A DNA stretch of 55,253 bases from Acidimicrobiia bacterium. Its GTDB lineage: Bacteria > Actinomycetota > Acidimicrobiia > Acidimicrobiales > Poriferisodalaceae. Below the pieces are notes generated by a model that ran no database searches, was not told the DNA's origin, and saw nothing but the letters and a program-made list of their open reading frames with translations. The translations under genes and the position numbers were made by a program. Shown here one piece after another: positions 43,901 to 55,196 of this stretch; within the stretch, counting starts at the first letter, position 1, and each line of letters opens with the position of its first letter. The stretch spans positions 1-55,253 of the forward strand of contig JAJDTF010000006.1 in the NCBI GenBank assembly GCA_022827265.1. The letters run 5' to 3'.

Positions 43901-44518
43901 ATGGCACTGGTCGACAAGGTCAAACTGCCCAAGCCGCTGAGCTGGCTGCTGAACTTCGGCCGGGCACGCTCGCTGTGGGTGTACCAGTGGGGCCTGGCCT
44001 GCTGCGCCATCGAGATGGGCGCCGCGTTCGGTTCGCCCCGCTATGACGTGATGCGCCTGGGCGTCATCCCGTTCCCGGCCAGCCCGCGCCAAGCCGATCT
44101 GGTGGTGATCTCCGGCACCGTCACCGACAAGATGGCGCCGGTCATCCGTCGCCTGTACGAGCAGATGCCCGAGCCCAAGTACGTCATCTCGATGGGGTCG
44201 TGCGCCAACTGCGGCGGGCCGTACTGGGACAGCTACTCGGTGACCAAGGGTGTGGATCAGGTCATCCCGGTCGACGTGTACGTGCCCGGCTGCCCGCCGC
44301 GGCCCGAGGCGCTGCTGGAAGGCATCGTGCTGCTGCAGGAGCGCATCCAGCGCGAGGACATGCAAGAACGCTGGCGCGGCGAGCCGATAGTGGTGCCGAC
44401 CTCGGCAGCATCATCGACACGGGTCCCGGCAGCGCCGGGAGCATCTGGCACAGCGCCGACCTCGGCACCGGCAACTGGTACCGCGTCGGCAGTCCCCGCG
44501 GGATCGGCGCAGGCGTAG
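43901..44518 (+). CDS. nuoB: second-cluster subunit B
   Basis: 205 residues from ATG 43901. All N2 ligands are present: [30 protein letters not shown] and [15 protein letters not shown]. This SCANCGGPY version is the more canonical NuoB form; the first-cluster copy reads [10 protein letters not shown] 45-residue Ser/Ala/Thr/Pro tail is extra. Two bases separate it from nuoC. Confidence 0.95.
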   Translation: MALVDKVKLPKPLSWLLNFGRARSLWVYQWGLACCAIEMGAAFGSPRYDVMRLGVIPFPASPRQADLVVISGTVTDKMAPVIRRLYEQMPEPKYVISMGSCANCGGPYWDSYSVTKGVDQVIPVDVYVPGCPPRPEALLEGIVLLQERIQREDMQERWRGEPIVVPTSAASSTRVPAAPGASGTAPTSAPATGTASAVPAGSAQA

Positions 44519-44520
44519 CC

Positions 44521-45246
44521 ATGGCCGACGACACCGGCGACGAGCAGTCTGACGACCAGGCAGGCGACGAGGCGCGTGAAGCGCTCGCCGCCGAACTGTC
44601 CGAGTTGCTCGGCGATGCAGTGGTCGAATCCCATGTGGAAGCCGGCCAGAACCTCTGGCTGCGCATCGACATCGAGCAGTGGCATGCCGCGATGGCAGCG
44701 CTGCGCGATGCAGGCTTCGCCTACTTCGGCTTCCTGTCGGCCATCGACTGGACCGATGCGCCCGAAGGCCGCTACGAGGACACTGAGTTCGATGCCGCCG
44801 GCGTCGGCGAGGACGACGATGCCTCCAGCGCCACCGCCGAGGAGACGGTGCGGCGAGGAGGCGGCGAGACCCGCTTCCAACTGCTCGCACAGCTGCACTC
44901 GCCGGCCCGGCACGCCGCCGTGCTCATCAAGGCTGACGTACCCCCCGCCGATGGCGCTCCCGCATCGGTGCCGTCGATCATCGACGTCTTCGCCGGGGCC
45001 GACTGGCACGAGCGAGAGGCCCACGAGATGTTCGGCCTCGTCTTCGACGGCCATCCGAACCTGGAGCACATCTACCTGCCCACCGAGTTCGAGGGCCACC
45101 CGCTGCGCAAGGACTTCCCCTTGCTGGCTCGTGCGGTCAAGCCGTGGCCCGGCGTGGTCGACATCGAGGAGATCCCGCCCGAGCTCGAAGCCCAGCTCGA
45201 GGCCGAGGTGATGGCCGAGTTCGAAGCGTCGGGAGCGGGCGCGTGA
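44521..45246 (+). CDS. nuoC: second-cluster subunit C
   Basis: 241 residues from ATG 44521. [23 protein letters not shown] and [15 protein letters not shown] are the family signature. A long acidic insertion ([14 protein letters not shown]) sits in the N-terminal half and a Glu-rich tail in the C-terminus. Overlaps nuoD by 4 bp (GTGA). Confidence 0.92.
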   Translation: MADDTGDEQSDDQAGDEAREALAAELSELLGDAVVESHVEAGQNLWLRIDIEQWHAAMAALRDAGFAYFGFLSAIDWTDAPEGRYEDTEFDAAGVGEDDDASSATAEETVRRGGGETRFQLLAQLHSPARHAAVLIKADVPPADGAPASVPSIIDVFAGADWHEREAHEMFGLVFDGHPNLEHIYLPTEFEGHPLRKDFPLLARAVKPWPGVVDIEEIPPELEAQLEAEVMAEFEASGAGA

Positions 45247-46427
45247 GTCCCCCGCCGACGGCATCTGCGCTGCGCGAGCAGCAGGCCTACGTGGCGGCCC
45301 AAGCCGCCGACGCTCGCGTCAACGTCGAGCTGGACACCGGCGACATGACGCTCAACATCGGCCCGCAGCACCCTGCCACTCACGGCACGCTGCGCATCGC
45401 GTGCCAGCTCGACGGCGAGCAGGTCATCTCGGCCGAGCCCCTCATGGGCTACATGCACCGCGGCTACGAGAAGCTCTGCGAGGTCCGCACCTACCCCCAG
45501 TGCACCACGCTGATCAACCGCATCGACTGGCTGGGCAGCTTCGCCAACGAGGTGCCGTTCATCCTGGCGGCCGAGCAGCTGATGGGCGTGGAGGCCCCGC
45601 CCCGTGCGCAGTGGATCCGCACCATCCTGTTCGAGCTGAGCCGTATCGCCAACGTGTCGCTGTTCCTCGGCGACATGGGCGTGCAGGTGGGCGCGCTCAC
45701 GCCGGTGTTCTTCGCCTTCCGCGACCGCGAGCGGGTGCTCAACCAGATCGAGGAAGTCACCGGCGGCCGATTCCACCCCAACTTCGACCGCATCGGCGGC
45801 CTGAAAGACGACATCCCCCGCGGCTGGATCGCCGAGACGCACGCCGTCATGGCCAAGATGCGCGGCTTCTGCGACGAGATGGAAGACCTGCTCATGGGCA
45901 ATGAGATCTTCCAGACTCGCTGCCGCAGCGTCGGCGTGATCCCGGGCGATGTCGCGCTCAGCTACGGCCTGTCGGGCGCCAATCTCCGCGCCAGCGGGGT
46001 CGATTGGGACCTGCGCCGCGACGCCAATCCGGGACTCGCTTGGGACCAGGTCGACTGGCGGGTCTGGACCCATCCAGACGGCGACTCGTTCGCCCGCTAC
46101 TGGGTGCGCCTGCAGGAGACCCGCGAGGCCACCAAGATCGTCGATCAGCTGCTCGACGGCATCCCCTCGGGCCCGATCATGGCCAAGGTGCCGCGCATCA
46201 TCAAGGTACCCGCCGGCGAGGCGTATGTCTCCACCGAGAACCCGCTGGGCGAGATGGGCTACTACGTGGTGTCCAAGGGCGGTCTGGGGCCGTTCCGGGT
46301 GAAGATCCGCACGCCCAGCTTCAGCAACATCTCGGTGGTGCCGTGGGTGATGCGGGGCACGTACGTGCCCGACATCATCACCATCCTCGGTTCGCTGTAC
46401 TTCATCCTCGGGGACATCGACCGATGA
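45243..46427 (+). CDS. nuoD: second-cluster subunit D
   Basis: 394 residues from GTG 45243. [15 protein letters not shown] is the quinone-site loop; [29 protein letters not shown]-type block (here [19 protein letters not shown]) and the C-terminal [16 protein letters not shown] are typical. Conserves His/Asp residues of the quinone pocket as far as visible. Its stop overlaps a 5-codon ORF. Confidence 0.95.
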   Translation: MSPPPTASALREQQAYVAAQAADARVNVELDTGDMTLNIGPQHPATHGTLRIACQLDGEQVISAEPLMGYMHRGYEKLCEVRTYPQCTTLINRIDWLGSFANEVPFILAAEQLMGVEAPPRAQWIRTILFELSRIANVSLFLGDMGVQVGALTPVFFAFRDRERVLNQIEEVTGGRFHPNFDRIGGLKDDIPRGWIAETHAVMAKMRGFCDEMEDLLMGNEIFQTRCRSVGVIPGDVALSYGLSGANLRASGVDWDLRRDANPGLAWDQVDWRVWTHPDGDSFARYWVRLQETREATKIVDQLLDGIPSGPIMAKVPRIIKVPAGEAYVSTENPLGEMGYYVVSKGGLGPFRVKIRTPSFSNISVVPWVMRGTYVPDIITILGSLYFILGDIDR

Positions 46428-46441
46428 GCAGGGTTCGATGA
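46424..46441 (+). other. 5-codon coupled mini-ORF at the second-cluster nuoD-nuoH junction
   Basis: ATG 46424 overlaps the nuoD stop (ATGA), encodes MSRVR, and its TGA overlaps the nuoH ATG at 46438 (ATGA). CGATGAGC occurs at both ends (46422-46429 and 46436-46443), as from a 14-bp tandem duplication of the start region. Confidence 0.4.
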
Positions 46442-47484
46442 GCGCGGCGGCAGACCTGACCGGGGCACTGGGCCTGGCCTACTGGGCCGAGACCGCCATC
46501 AAGCTGGGCGTGGCACTCATCGTCATCCCCACGGCCGCGCTCATGCTGGGCTACCTGTTCCTGCTCAAGATGATGGCGTTCATGCAGAGCCGGCTCGGCC
46601 CCACTGACGTCGGCCCCCACGGCTCGCTGCAGCTCATCGCCGACGCGGTGAAGTTCCTGCAGAAGGAAGACATCCACCCCGCCGCCGCCGACCGGCGCGT
46701 GTTCCGGGCCGCCCCGGTGGTGGTGCTGGCCTCGTCGTTCCTGCTCTTCGTGGTGCTGCCCACCGGCCCCGACGCCGTGGTGGAGAACCTCGACACGGGC
46801 ATCTTCTACGCGATGGCGGTCTCGTCGCTGTCGGTGCTCGGCGTGCTGATGGCGGGCTGGGCGTCGGCCAACAAGTACGCCTTGCTCGGCGGCCTGCGGG
46901 CTGCGGGCCAGCTCATCGCATATGAGTTGCCGCTGATCCTCGCCGTCATGGGCGTGGTCATCCAGGCCGACTCGCTCAACCTGCAGGAGATCGTGCGAGC
47001 CCAAGCCGAAGGCGAGATCTTCGGCTTCGGCCTCATCGGCAACCCGTTCATCCTCACGCAGTTCATCGGCTTCCTGATCTTCATGATCGCCGCCCAGGCC
47101 GAGCTCACCCAGACGCCGTTCGACATGCCCGTGGCCGAGACCGAGCTCGTGGGCGGCTTCCACGTCGAGTACACGGGCTTCCGCTTCCTGCTGTTCTTCA
47201 TGGCCGAAGTGGCCACGGCATTCGCCTTCTCGGCGCTGGCCACCGTGATGTTCCTGGGCGGCTGGTGGATCCCGGGCTTCGACTTCAACGCCCCCATACT
47301 CAACGTGCTCGGCCCGGTCGTGATGCTCGCGAAGATCCTGCTGGTGGCGTTCGTCATCTTCTGGATCCGCTTCACCTACCCCCGCCTGCGCGAAGACCAG
47401 CTCCAGAAGTTCGCCTGGAAGGTCCTCATCCCGCTGTCGCTCGCGAACATCGTCGTGACCGGAATCTTCAAGGTGGTGCTGTAG
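46438..47484 (+). CDS. nuoH: second-cluster subunit H
   Basis: 348 residues from ATG 46438. Signatures: MQSRLGPTDVGPHGSLQ, ADAVKFLQKEDIHP, LTQTPFDMPVAETELVGGF and YPRLREDQLQKFAWK. Directly followed by nuoI with no E, F or G genes in this cluster. The end of the gene is included in a 63-bp tandem repeat. Confidence 0.95.
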   Translation: MSAAADLTGALGLAYWAETAIKLGVALIVIPTAALMLGYLFLLKMMAFMQSRLGPTDVGPHGSLQLIADAVKFLQKEDIHPAAADRRVFRAAPVVVLASSFLLFVVLPTGPDAVVENLDTGIFYAMAVSSLSVLGVLMAGWASANKYALLGGLRAAGQLIAYELPLILAVMGVVIQADSLNLQEIVRAQAEGEIFGFGLIGNPFILTQFIGFLIFMIAAQAELTQTPFDMPVAETELVGGFHVEYTGFRFLLFFMAEVATAFAFSALATVMFLGGWWIPGFDFNAPILNVLGPVVMLAKILLVAFVIFWIRFTYPRLREDQLQKFAWKVLIPLSLANIVVTGIFKVVL

Positions 47485-47610
47485 ATGCGACACCTCGCCG
47501 GACTCCATAAGGGCGTCGTGACCGGAATCTTCAAGGTGGTGCTGTAGATGCGACACCTCGCCGGACTCCATAAGGGCGTCGTGACCGGAATCTTCAAGGT
47601 GGTGCTGTAG
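47451..47610 (+). repeat. 63-bp tandem repeat (2.5 copies) at the second-cluster nuoH-nuoI junction, encoding two 20-codon mini-ORFs
   Basis: Unit 1 47451-47513, unit 2 47514-47576, partial unit 3 47577-47610, apparently identical. Each unit holds the last codons of nuoH (..[12 protein letters not shown]) then a diverged copy of the nuoI start ([11 protein letters not shown] against the real [10 protein letters not shown]). The result is two mini-ORFs, 47485-47547 and 47548-47610, each starting directly after a stop and ending again in VTGIFKVVL. nuoI itself starts 3 bp after the last stop. Confidence 0.93.
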
Positions 47611-47612
47611 AG

Positions 47613-48263
47613 ATGCCACAACTTCCCGGACTGCTCAAAGGCCTCGGCGTGACGGCGCGCACCGCGGCGCGCACGCTGTTCCCCAAGCGGGGTATGCGCA
47701 CGCTCATCCCTGCCCCCCAGCAGGGCTCGGTGACCGTGCAGTACCCGCACGAGAAGGAAGCCCCGCCCGACCGTGCCCGGGGCGTGATCGCCCTGCACGA
47801 GGAGAACTGCACGGCCTGCATGCTGTGCTCGCGCTCGTGCCCCGACTGGTGCATCTACATCGAGGGCCACAAGGTGAAGGCCCCGCCCCGGCGCGCCGGC
47901 GGTGCGGTCCGCTCGGTCAACGTGGTCGACCGGTTCGACATCGACTACGCGCTGTGCATGTACTGCGGCATCTGCGTGGAGGTGTGCCCGTTCGACGCGC
48001 TGTTCTGGTCGCCCGAGTACGAGTACTCCGAGCCGCACATCGCCGACCTGCTGCACGACCGGATCCGCCTCAGCGAGTGGATGGAGACCGTGCCGGAATT
48101 CCTCGACTACGAGCCCGGCTCGGAGCAGAAGGTGCGCAAGGTTCCCGAATTCGGCACTGACGACTTCGCGCCCGCGCGCAAGCTCGAAGCCGACGAAGCA
48201 GCGCCCGCGCGCAAGCTCGAGTCTGATGGCGCTCGCGAGCTCGCGTCTGGAGCGGGGAGCTAG
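47613..48263 (+). CDS. nuoI: second-cluster subunit I
   Basis: 216 residues from ATG 47613. Two cluster motifs: [15 protein letters not shown] and [15 protein letters not shown]. An N-terminal Arg/Pro-rich arm ([15 protein letters not shown]) could bind the complex or membrane. The C-terminal tail has a duplicated APARKLE unit (33-bp period). It ends 8 bp before nuoJ. Confidence 0.94.
   Translation: MPQLPGLLKGLGVTARTAARTLFPKRGMRTLIPAPQQGSVTVQYPHEKEAPPDRARGVIALHEENCTACMLCSRSCPDWCIYIEGHKVKAPPRRAGGAVRSVNVVDRFDIDYALCMYCGICVEVCPFDALFWSPEYEYSEPHIADLLHDRIRLSEWMETVPEFLDYEPGSEQKVRKVPEFGTDDFAPARKLEADEAAPARKLESDGARELASGAGS
48168..48220 (+). repeat. 33-bp-period tandem duplication at the second-cluster nuoI 3' end
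   Basis: A 20-bp stretch at 48168-48187 recurs exactly at 48201-48220, giving the repeated APARKLE in the NuoI tail. In-frame (11 codons). Confidence 0.8.
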
Positions 48264-48271
48264 GACGCCCG

Positions 48272-48766
48272 ATGGTTGCGCAGAACATCGCCTTCGGCAT
48301 CATCGCGGCCATCACCGTGGCGGCCGCGCTCGGGATGGTGACGACGCGCAACATCGTGCACGCAGCCCTGCTCCTGGTGGCCGTGCTGGGCGGCCTCGCT
48401 GCGAACTACGTGCTGCTCACCGCCGAGTTCATCGCCACCACGCAGGTGCTCGTCTACATCGGCGCCGTGATGGTGCTGTTCCTGTTCGGCATCATGCTCA
48501 CCCGGGCGCCGATCGGGCGAATACCCCAGATGACCGGGGCCACCTGGCCGGTTGCCGCGCTGTCGGCGCTGGCCTTGGGCGGCATCACCGTCTACGCCCT
48601 CATCGACCGCTTCGGCGCCGACTCGCTGGCCACCGACAACACGGTGTTCCGCACGGCCGACGTGTCCGACTCGGTCTTCTCCCAGTACATCATCCCGTTC
48701 GAAGCCGTCTCGGTGCTGCTGCTGGCCGCACTGATCGGCGCCGTCGTGCTGGCGCGCAGGGACTGA
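48272..48766 (+). CDS. nuoJ: second-cluster subunit J
   Basis: 164 residues from ATG 48272. TTRNIVHAALLLVAVLGGLA and TQVLVYIGAVMVLFLFGIML are the conserved helices; the final helix AVSVLLLAALIGAVVLARRD closes the protein. Shorter periplasmic loop than the first-cluster NuoJ. Confidence 0.94.
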   Translation: MVAQNIAFGIIAAITVAAALGMVTTRNIVHAALLLVAVLGGLAANYVLLTAEFIATTQVLVYIGAVMVLFLFGIMLTRAPIGRIPQMTGATWPVAALSALALGGITVYALIDRFGADSLATDNTVFRTADVSDSVFSQYIIPFEAVSVLLLAALIGAVVLARRD

Positions 48767-48782
48767 GGCGGGGGCTGTGACG

Positions 48783-48875
48783 ATGGATGCAACAGTGACG
48801 AGGGCCACGGCAGTGAGCACGACGGCGGCGGATTTCAGTGCGGCAGTCGCCGGGGAGACGGCTTCATGTTGCTGA
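48783..48875 (+). other. 30-codon ORF overlapping the second-cluster nuoK start
   Basis: ATG 48783 (or in-frame GTG 48777) runs to TGA 48873-48875, overlapping the first 10 bases of nuoK. It fills the 99-bp gap between nuoJ and nuoK. Composition is Thr/Ala/Ser-rich with no motif, and its start does not touch the nuoJ stop. Weaker than the other junction mini-ORFs. Confidence 0.25.
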
Positions 48876-49165
48876 ACCAGTTCCTGCTGCTCGGTGCGCT
48901 GCTGTTCGCCGTCGGCGTCTATGGCGTGCTGGCGCGCCGCAACGGCGTGATGGTGCTGATGTCGATCGAGCTGATGCTCAACGCCGTCAACCTCAACCTG
49001 GTGGCGTTCGGGCTGCAGCACGACGTCGTGTCGGGGCAGGTCTTTGCCCTGTTCATCATTGCGGTCGCGGCGGCCGAGGTCGGCGTGGGCCTGGCCATCG
49101 TGCTGCTGCTGTACCGCAACCGCAAGTCGATCGCGGTCGACGAGTTCGACCTGATGAAGGGCTGA
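48866..49165 (+). CDS. nuoK: second-cluster subunit K
   Basis: 99 residues from ATG 48866, standard length. Buried Glu residues in [18 protein letters not shown] and [13 protein letters not shown]. Preceded by GGGGAGA about 8 bp upstream. Confidence 0.95.
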   Translation: MLLNQFLLLGALLFAVGVYGVLARRNGVMVLMSIELMLNAVNLNLVAFGLQHDVVSGQVFALFIIAVAAAEVGVGLAIVLLLYRNRKSIAVDEFDLMKG

Positions 49166-49175
49166 GCGCGCGCGT

Positions 49176-51397
<2,222 letters not shown>

Positions 51398-51401
<4 letters not shown>

Positions 51402-51472
51402 GCAGTGAGATGACGCAGGCAGAGAGCCCATCCTCCGTGAAATCGGGCCGCAATCGAGAGGGAGCTTCCTAG
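51398..51472 (+). other. coupled mini-ORF at the second-cluster nuoL-nuoM junction (24 codons)
   Basis: GTG 51398 overlaps the nuoL stop (GTGA) and the TAG at 51470-51472 overlaps the nuoM GTG (TAGTG). The hydrophilic peptide begins MSSEMTQAES and ends RNREGAS. GAGAGGGAG, a strong SD, lies 6-8 bp before the nuoM GTG. No visible duplication. Confidence 0.42.
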
Positions 51473-53034
51473 TGGACGCAACTGGATTCGACGCTTGGGC
51501 GCTGACGCTGGCGGTGTTCCTGCCGGCCGTCGGCGCGCTGGTGATGATGGCGGTGCCGCGCGCTCGCGAACTCGAGCTGAAGATGATCGCGCTCGGCGCT
51601 TCGCTGGCGACCCTGGCAGTCGGCGTGTACCTGCTGTTCGCCTTCGACTACGGCAACGCGGGAACGCTGCAGTTCGGCGTGCACAAGGGCTGGATCGACG
51701 CGATCAATGCCGACTACATCCTGGGTCTCGACGGGCTGTCGCTGCCGCTGCTGATCCTGTCGATGGTGATCATCCCGCTGTGCGTGATCTACTCGTGGGA
51801 GCACATCCCCGAGCCGGGCAACGCCAAAGCCCTCCTGATCCTGATGCTGATCTTGGCATCGGGCATGAACGGCACCTTCGTGGCGCAGGACCTGATTCTG
51901 TTCTTCGTCTTCTTCGAGGTCGTGCTGCTGCCGATGTACTTCATGATCGGCGTGTGGGGCGGCGAGAACCGTCGCTACGCCTCGCTGAAGTTCTTCCTGT
52001 TCACGCTGTTCGGCTCGGCGCTGATGATCGTGAGCTTCGTTGCGCTGTACTTCGTGGCCACGAACGACGCAGGCGCGGCGTTGAACACGTTCAACATGAG
52101 CGAACTCGCCGCCGCGGCGGGCGGAGACTTGGCCCGGGGCACCCAGGCGATCATCTTCGCCGGCCTGTTCATGGGCTTCGGCATCAAGGTGCCGATGTTC
52201 CCGTTCCACACATGGCTCCCCGATGCGCACACCGAGGCACCCACCGTGGGCTCGGTGATCCTGGCGGCCATCTTGCTGAAGCTCGGCACCTACGGTTTCG
52301 TGCGGATCGCGCTGCCGTTCCTGCCCGAAGGCGCTGCGGCGTGGGCGCCGTGGATCGGCCTGCTGGCGGTGATCGGCATCATCTACGGCGCCCTGGGATG
52401 CCTGGCGCAGACCGACATGAAACGCCTCATCGCCTTCAGCTCGGTGGCGCACATGGGCTTCGTGATGCTCGGCATCGCCACGCTCACCCCGATCGGCATC
52501 AACGCCGCCGTGTTCGGCATGGTGGCCCACGGGATCATCACCGGGATGCTGTTCTTCCTGGCCGGTTCGGTGAAGGAGCGCTACCACACGCTCGAGATCA
52601 GCCGGCTGGGCGGCCTGCTGAAGTCGGCACCGCGCATGGGCTGGATCCTGGCCATCTCCGCGATGGCGTCGCTGGGCCTGCCGGGACTGGCGGGCTTCTG
52701 GGGCGAGTTCCCCGCGATCCTGTCGGCCTACGAGCCCGGTGCGGGCCTTTCTGAGGGGCTGTTTCGCACCTACATGGTGATTGCCGCTGTGGGAACGGTG
52801 TTCGCTGCGGGCTACCTGCTGTGGCTGTTCCAGCGCAGCGCGTTCGGCGAGCCCAAGCCCGAATGGGAAGGCCACACGATCGCTGATGTGAACCGCTACG
52901 AGTGGGCGGCGTGGACGCCGCTCATCATCGCGATGGTGCTGTTCGGCTGGGTTCCCGGGCTCATCTTCGGCATGGTCGATGACGTGTCGATCGGCATCGC
53001 CGAGAGCATCAGCGCAGCGGTGGGCGGGAGCTAG
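51472..53034 (+). CDS. nuoM: second-cluster subunit M
   Basis: 520 residues from GTG 51472. VFFEVVLLPMYFMIGVWG holds the key Glu, GFGIKVPMFPFHTWLPDAHTEAPT the Lys and broken helix, and KRLIAFSSVAHMGFV follows. Two bases separate it from nuoN. Confidence 0.96.
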   Translation: MDATGFDAWALTLAVFLPAVGALVMMAVPRARELELKMIALGASLATLAVGVYLLFAFDYGNAGTLQFGVHKGWIDAINADYILGLDGLSLPLLILSMVIIPLCVIYSWEHIPEPGNAKALLILMLILASGMNGTFVAQDLILFFVFFEVVLLPMYFMIGVWGGENRRYASLKFFLFTLFGSALMIVSFVALYFVATNDAGAALNTFNMSELAAAAGGDLARGTQAIIFAGLFMGFGIKVPMFPFHTWLPDAHTEAPTVGSVILAAILLKLGTYGFVRIALPFLPEGAAAWAPWIGLLAVIGIIYGALGCLAQTDMKRLIAFSSVAHMGFVMLGIATLTPIGINAAVFGMVAHGIITGMLFFLAGSVKERYHTLEISRLGGLLKSAPRMGWILAISAMASLGLPGLAGFWGEFPAILSAYEPGAGLSEGLFRTYMVIAAVGTVFAAGYLLWLFQRSAFGEPKPEWEGHTIADVNRYEWAAWTPLIIAMVLFGWVPGLIFGMVDDVSIGIAESISAAVGGS

Positions 53035-53036
53035 CG

Positions 53037-54695
53037 ATGAACCTCGGGGCTCTTCTCGCGTTTGTGCGGCCGGACCTCGACTGGCACGCGCTCGCGCCCG
53101 AGCTGACTCTTCTGGTGGTCGGCACGCTGGTGACCGTCGTCGACATCGCGCTCGACGACAAGGCCAAGCGGATCATGCCGACGCTCGCCGGCATCGGTCT
53201 GCTGGTCACGCTGGTGCCGATCCTGACGCTGGCAGTCGACGGCGCTGAGCGACCCATGTTCGGCGGCGCGTACGTCGTCGACGACTTCTCGCTGGTGCTC
53301 AAGGCGCTGTTCATCTTGGTCGGCTACGTGGTCGTGCTCATGTCGGTCGACTACGTGCGCGAGGGCGACTACTACGAGAACGAGTACTACACGCTGCTGC
53401 TGACGTCGCTGCTGGGCATGGTGATGATGGCCAGCTCGCGCGATCTGGTGAGCGTGTTCGTGGCGTTGGAGCTGCTGTCGATCCCGGCCTACATGCTGGC
53501 CGCTTGGCGCAAGGGCGGTCCGCGGTCCAACGAGGCCGGCTTGAAGTACTACCTGATGGGGGTGTTCGCCTCGGCGGTGATGCTGTACGGCATGTCGCTG
53601 GTGTTCGGCGTGGCCGGCGACACCGACTTCGGCACCATTGCCGCTGCATTGACGGGCGAGGGCGCGAGCCCGATCGTCATCGTGGCAATCCTGTTCGTGC
53701 TGATCGGCTTCGCCTTCAAGGTGTCGGCGGTGCCGTTCCACACGTGGGCGCCCGATACCTACGAGGGCGCCCCCACGCCGGTGACGGCGTTCCTGTCGGT
53801 GGCGTCGAAGGCAGCGGGTTTCGTGGCGCTGCTGAGCCTGGTGTTCGTGGCCTTCGAGGGCGCTGCCGACGTGGTGCAGCCGTTCTTCTGGGTGCTGGCC
53901 GCGGTGACGATGACCGTGGGCAACTTGATCGCGCTGCGCCAGACGAACATCGTGCGAATGCTGGCCTATTCGGGCGTGGCGCAGGGCGGCTTCATGCTGG
54001 CGCCCTTCGCCGTGGCCTTCGAGGGCGACGCATGGCAATTGCCGGGCACCGACATCACGACAACGCCCTACTTCGCGATTGTCGTGTATGCCGTCATCTA
54101 CGCCTTCATGAACTTGGGGGCGTTCAGCGTGGTGCTGGCAGTGTCGCGGCGGACCCGCTCAGGCGACATCTCGAGCTACGGCGGGCTGTTCAGCTACGCG
54201 CCTGGCATGGCGGTGCTGATGACGTTGTTCCTGGCGGCGCTGGCGGGCATACCGCCGGCGAGCGGCTTCTTCGCCAAGTTCGTAGTTTTCTGGGCTCTCG
54301 TCGGCGCGGGTACGCCCGCCGGTTGGGTGCTCGCCGTGATCGTGGCGGTGAACGCGGTGATCGCGTTCGGCTATTACGCCCGGGTACTGCAGCAGATGTG
54401 GTTCGAGCCGGTGCCCGAGACGGTGGCGCTGGGGGTCGATTCCGGAGGCGACGACGAGATCGATCTCGCCGAAGCAGCCGACGTATCCGCCGACCACGAC
54501 GAGCATGGCGATGCGTGGCTGGCCACCGAGACCCGTCAGGCCACAATGGTGCGCTTCACCCCGGGCAAGATCCCCATGACCGGCGCCCTGGCCGCCGCGC
54601 TGGCGATCACGGCAATTGCCACGCTGGCGCTCGGCGTCCTTCCAGGTCTGGTGAGTCACTTCGGCGACGTCGCAACATTCCACTTCGGCGGCTGA
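53037..54695 (+). CDS. nuoN: second-cluster subunit N
   Basis: 552 residues from ATG 53037. VFVALELLSIPAYMLAAWRK holds the key Glu, GFAFKVSAVPFHTWAPDTYEGAPTPV the Lys and broken helix. An acidic/His loop (DVSADHDEHGD) lies near the C-terminus, like the His-rich tail of the first-cluster NuoM. Last gene of the operon, followed by a strong hairpin. Confidence 0.95.
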   Translation: MNLGALLAFVRPDLDWHALAPELTLLVVGTLVTVVDIALDDKAKRIMPTLAGIGLLVTLVPILTLAVDGAERPMFGGAYVVDDFSLVLKALFILVGYVVVLMSVDYVREGDYYENEYYTLLLTSLLGMVMMASSRDLVSVFVALELLSIPAYMLAAWRKGGPRSNEAGLKYYLMGVFASAVMLYGMSLVFGVAGDTDFGTIAAALTGEGASPIVIVAILFVLIGFAFKVSAVPFHTWAPDTYEGAPTPVTAFLSVASKAAGFVALLSLVFVAFEGAADVVQPFFWVLAAVTMTVGNLIALRQTNIVRMLAYSGVAQGGFMLAPFAVAFEGDAWQLPGTDITTTPYFAIVVYAVIYAFMNLGAFSVVLAVSRRTRSGDISSYGGLFSYAPGMAVLMTLFLAALAGIPPASGFFAKFVVFWALVGAGTPAGWVLAVIVAVNAVIAFGYYARVLQQMWFEPVPETVALGVDSGGDDEIDLAEAADVSADHDEHGDAWLATETRQATMVRFTPGKIPMTGALAAALAITAIATLALGVLPGLVSHFGDVATFHFGG

Positions 54696-54701
54696 CCCCG
54701 C

Positions 54702-54733
54702 CTGAGTGCGCCGTTTGCAGACGGCGCACTCAG
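54702..54733 (+). terminator. strong hairpin, probable terminator of the second nuo operon
   Basis: CTGAGTGCGCCGT (54702-54714), loop TTGCAG, ACGGCGCACTCAG (54721-54733): a perfect 13-bp stem 6 bp after the nuoN stop. There is no immediate T-run, so termination may not be classical, but position and stability fit a terminator. Confidence 0.7.
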
Positions 54734-54751
54734 CAGCGCGCGGTTCCAAGC

Positions 54752-54780
54752 TTGCAATTTCAAGTATTTTCAATGTAAAT
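54752..54780 (+). promoter_or_regulatory. possible promoter of the coiled-coil gene
   Basis: TTGCAA (54752-54757), 17-bp spacer, GTAAAT (54775-54780) within an AT-rich stretch that stands out from the GC-rich context and lies about 95 bp before the downstream ATG. Confidence 0.4.
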
Positions 54781-54875
54781 AAGTTGATGTTACTCAGAGG
54801 GGGACGCTAGAACCATCGCTGCCCCGTCAGCGCGCCACAGTGGAGCGCCAATGCGGCAGACTGGAGCTAGTGACC

Positions 54876-55196
54876 ATGACCGAAACGGCCTTCCTCAGCG
54901 CCATCATCATCGCCCAGTTCACCGTGCTGGCCGGCATGATCATGTACATCGCGCAACGGCTCGAGCGGCGCATGGACCGCCTCGAGGAGCGCATAGACCG
55001 CCTCGAGGAGCGCATGGTCCGTATGGAAGCTCGCATCGACACTCGACTGGACCGCCTCGACGAGCGGCTGCGGGCGGTCGAACTTAGGGACGCGAGGCAA
55101 TCTGGGCGAGTGCTCGGCGACGACCCAAGGACACTTGAGGGCTTGGTGGCTCCCCCGGACGTTGCGTCGGCTGAGGCTCCGGCTGCCACGACCTAG
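54876..55196 (+). CDS. small membrane-anchored coiled-coil protein
   Basis: 106 residues from ATG 54876 (CTGGAG about 10 bp upstream; an in-frame GTG at 54840 is less likely). One membrane helix (FLSAIIIAQFTVLAGMIMYIA), then a long charged coiled coil built of MDRLEERIDRLEER-type heptads, residues about 30-75, and an Ala/Pro tail. The DNA behind the coil has a nearly perfect 21-bp repeat around 54973-55014, so the coil has probably grown by duplication. Function unknown. Confidence 0.6.
   Translation: MTETAFLSAIIIAQFTVLAGMIMYIAQRLERRMDRLEERIDRLEERMVRMEARIDTRLDRLDERLRAVELRDARQSGRVLGDDPRTLEGLVAPPDVASAEAPAATT

Noticed and set aside
47451-47610. Possible CRISPR-like array
   Set aside because: The repeats are directly contiguous with no variable spacers and encode the nuoH end; simple tandem repeat.
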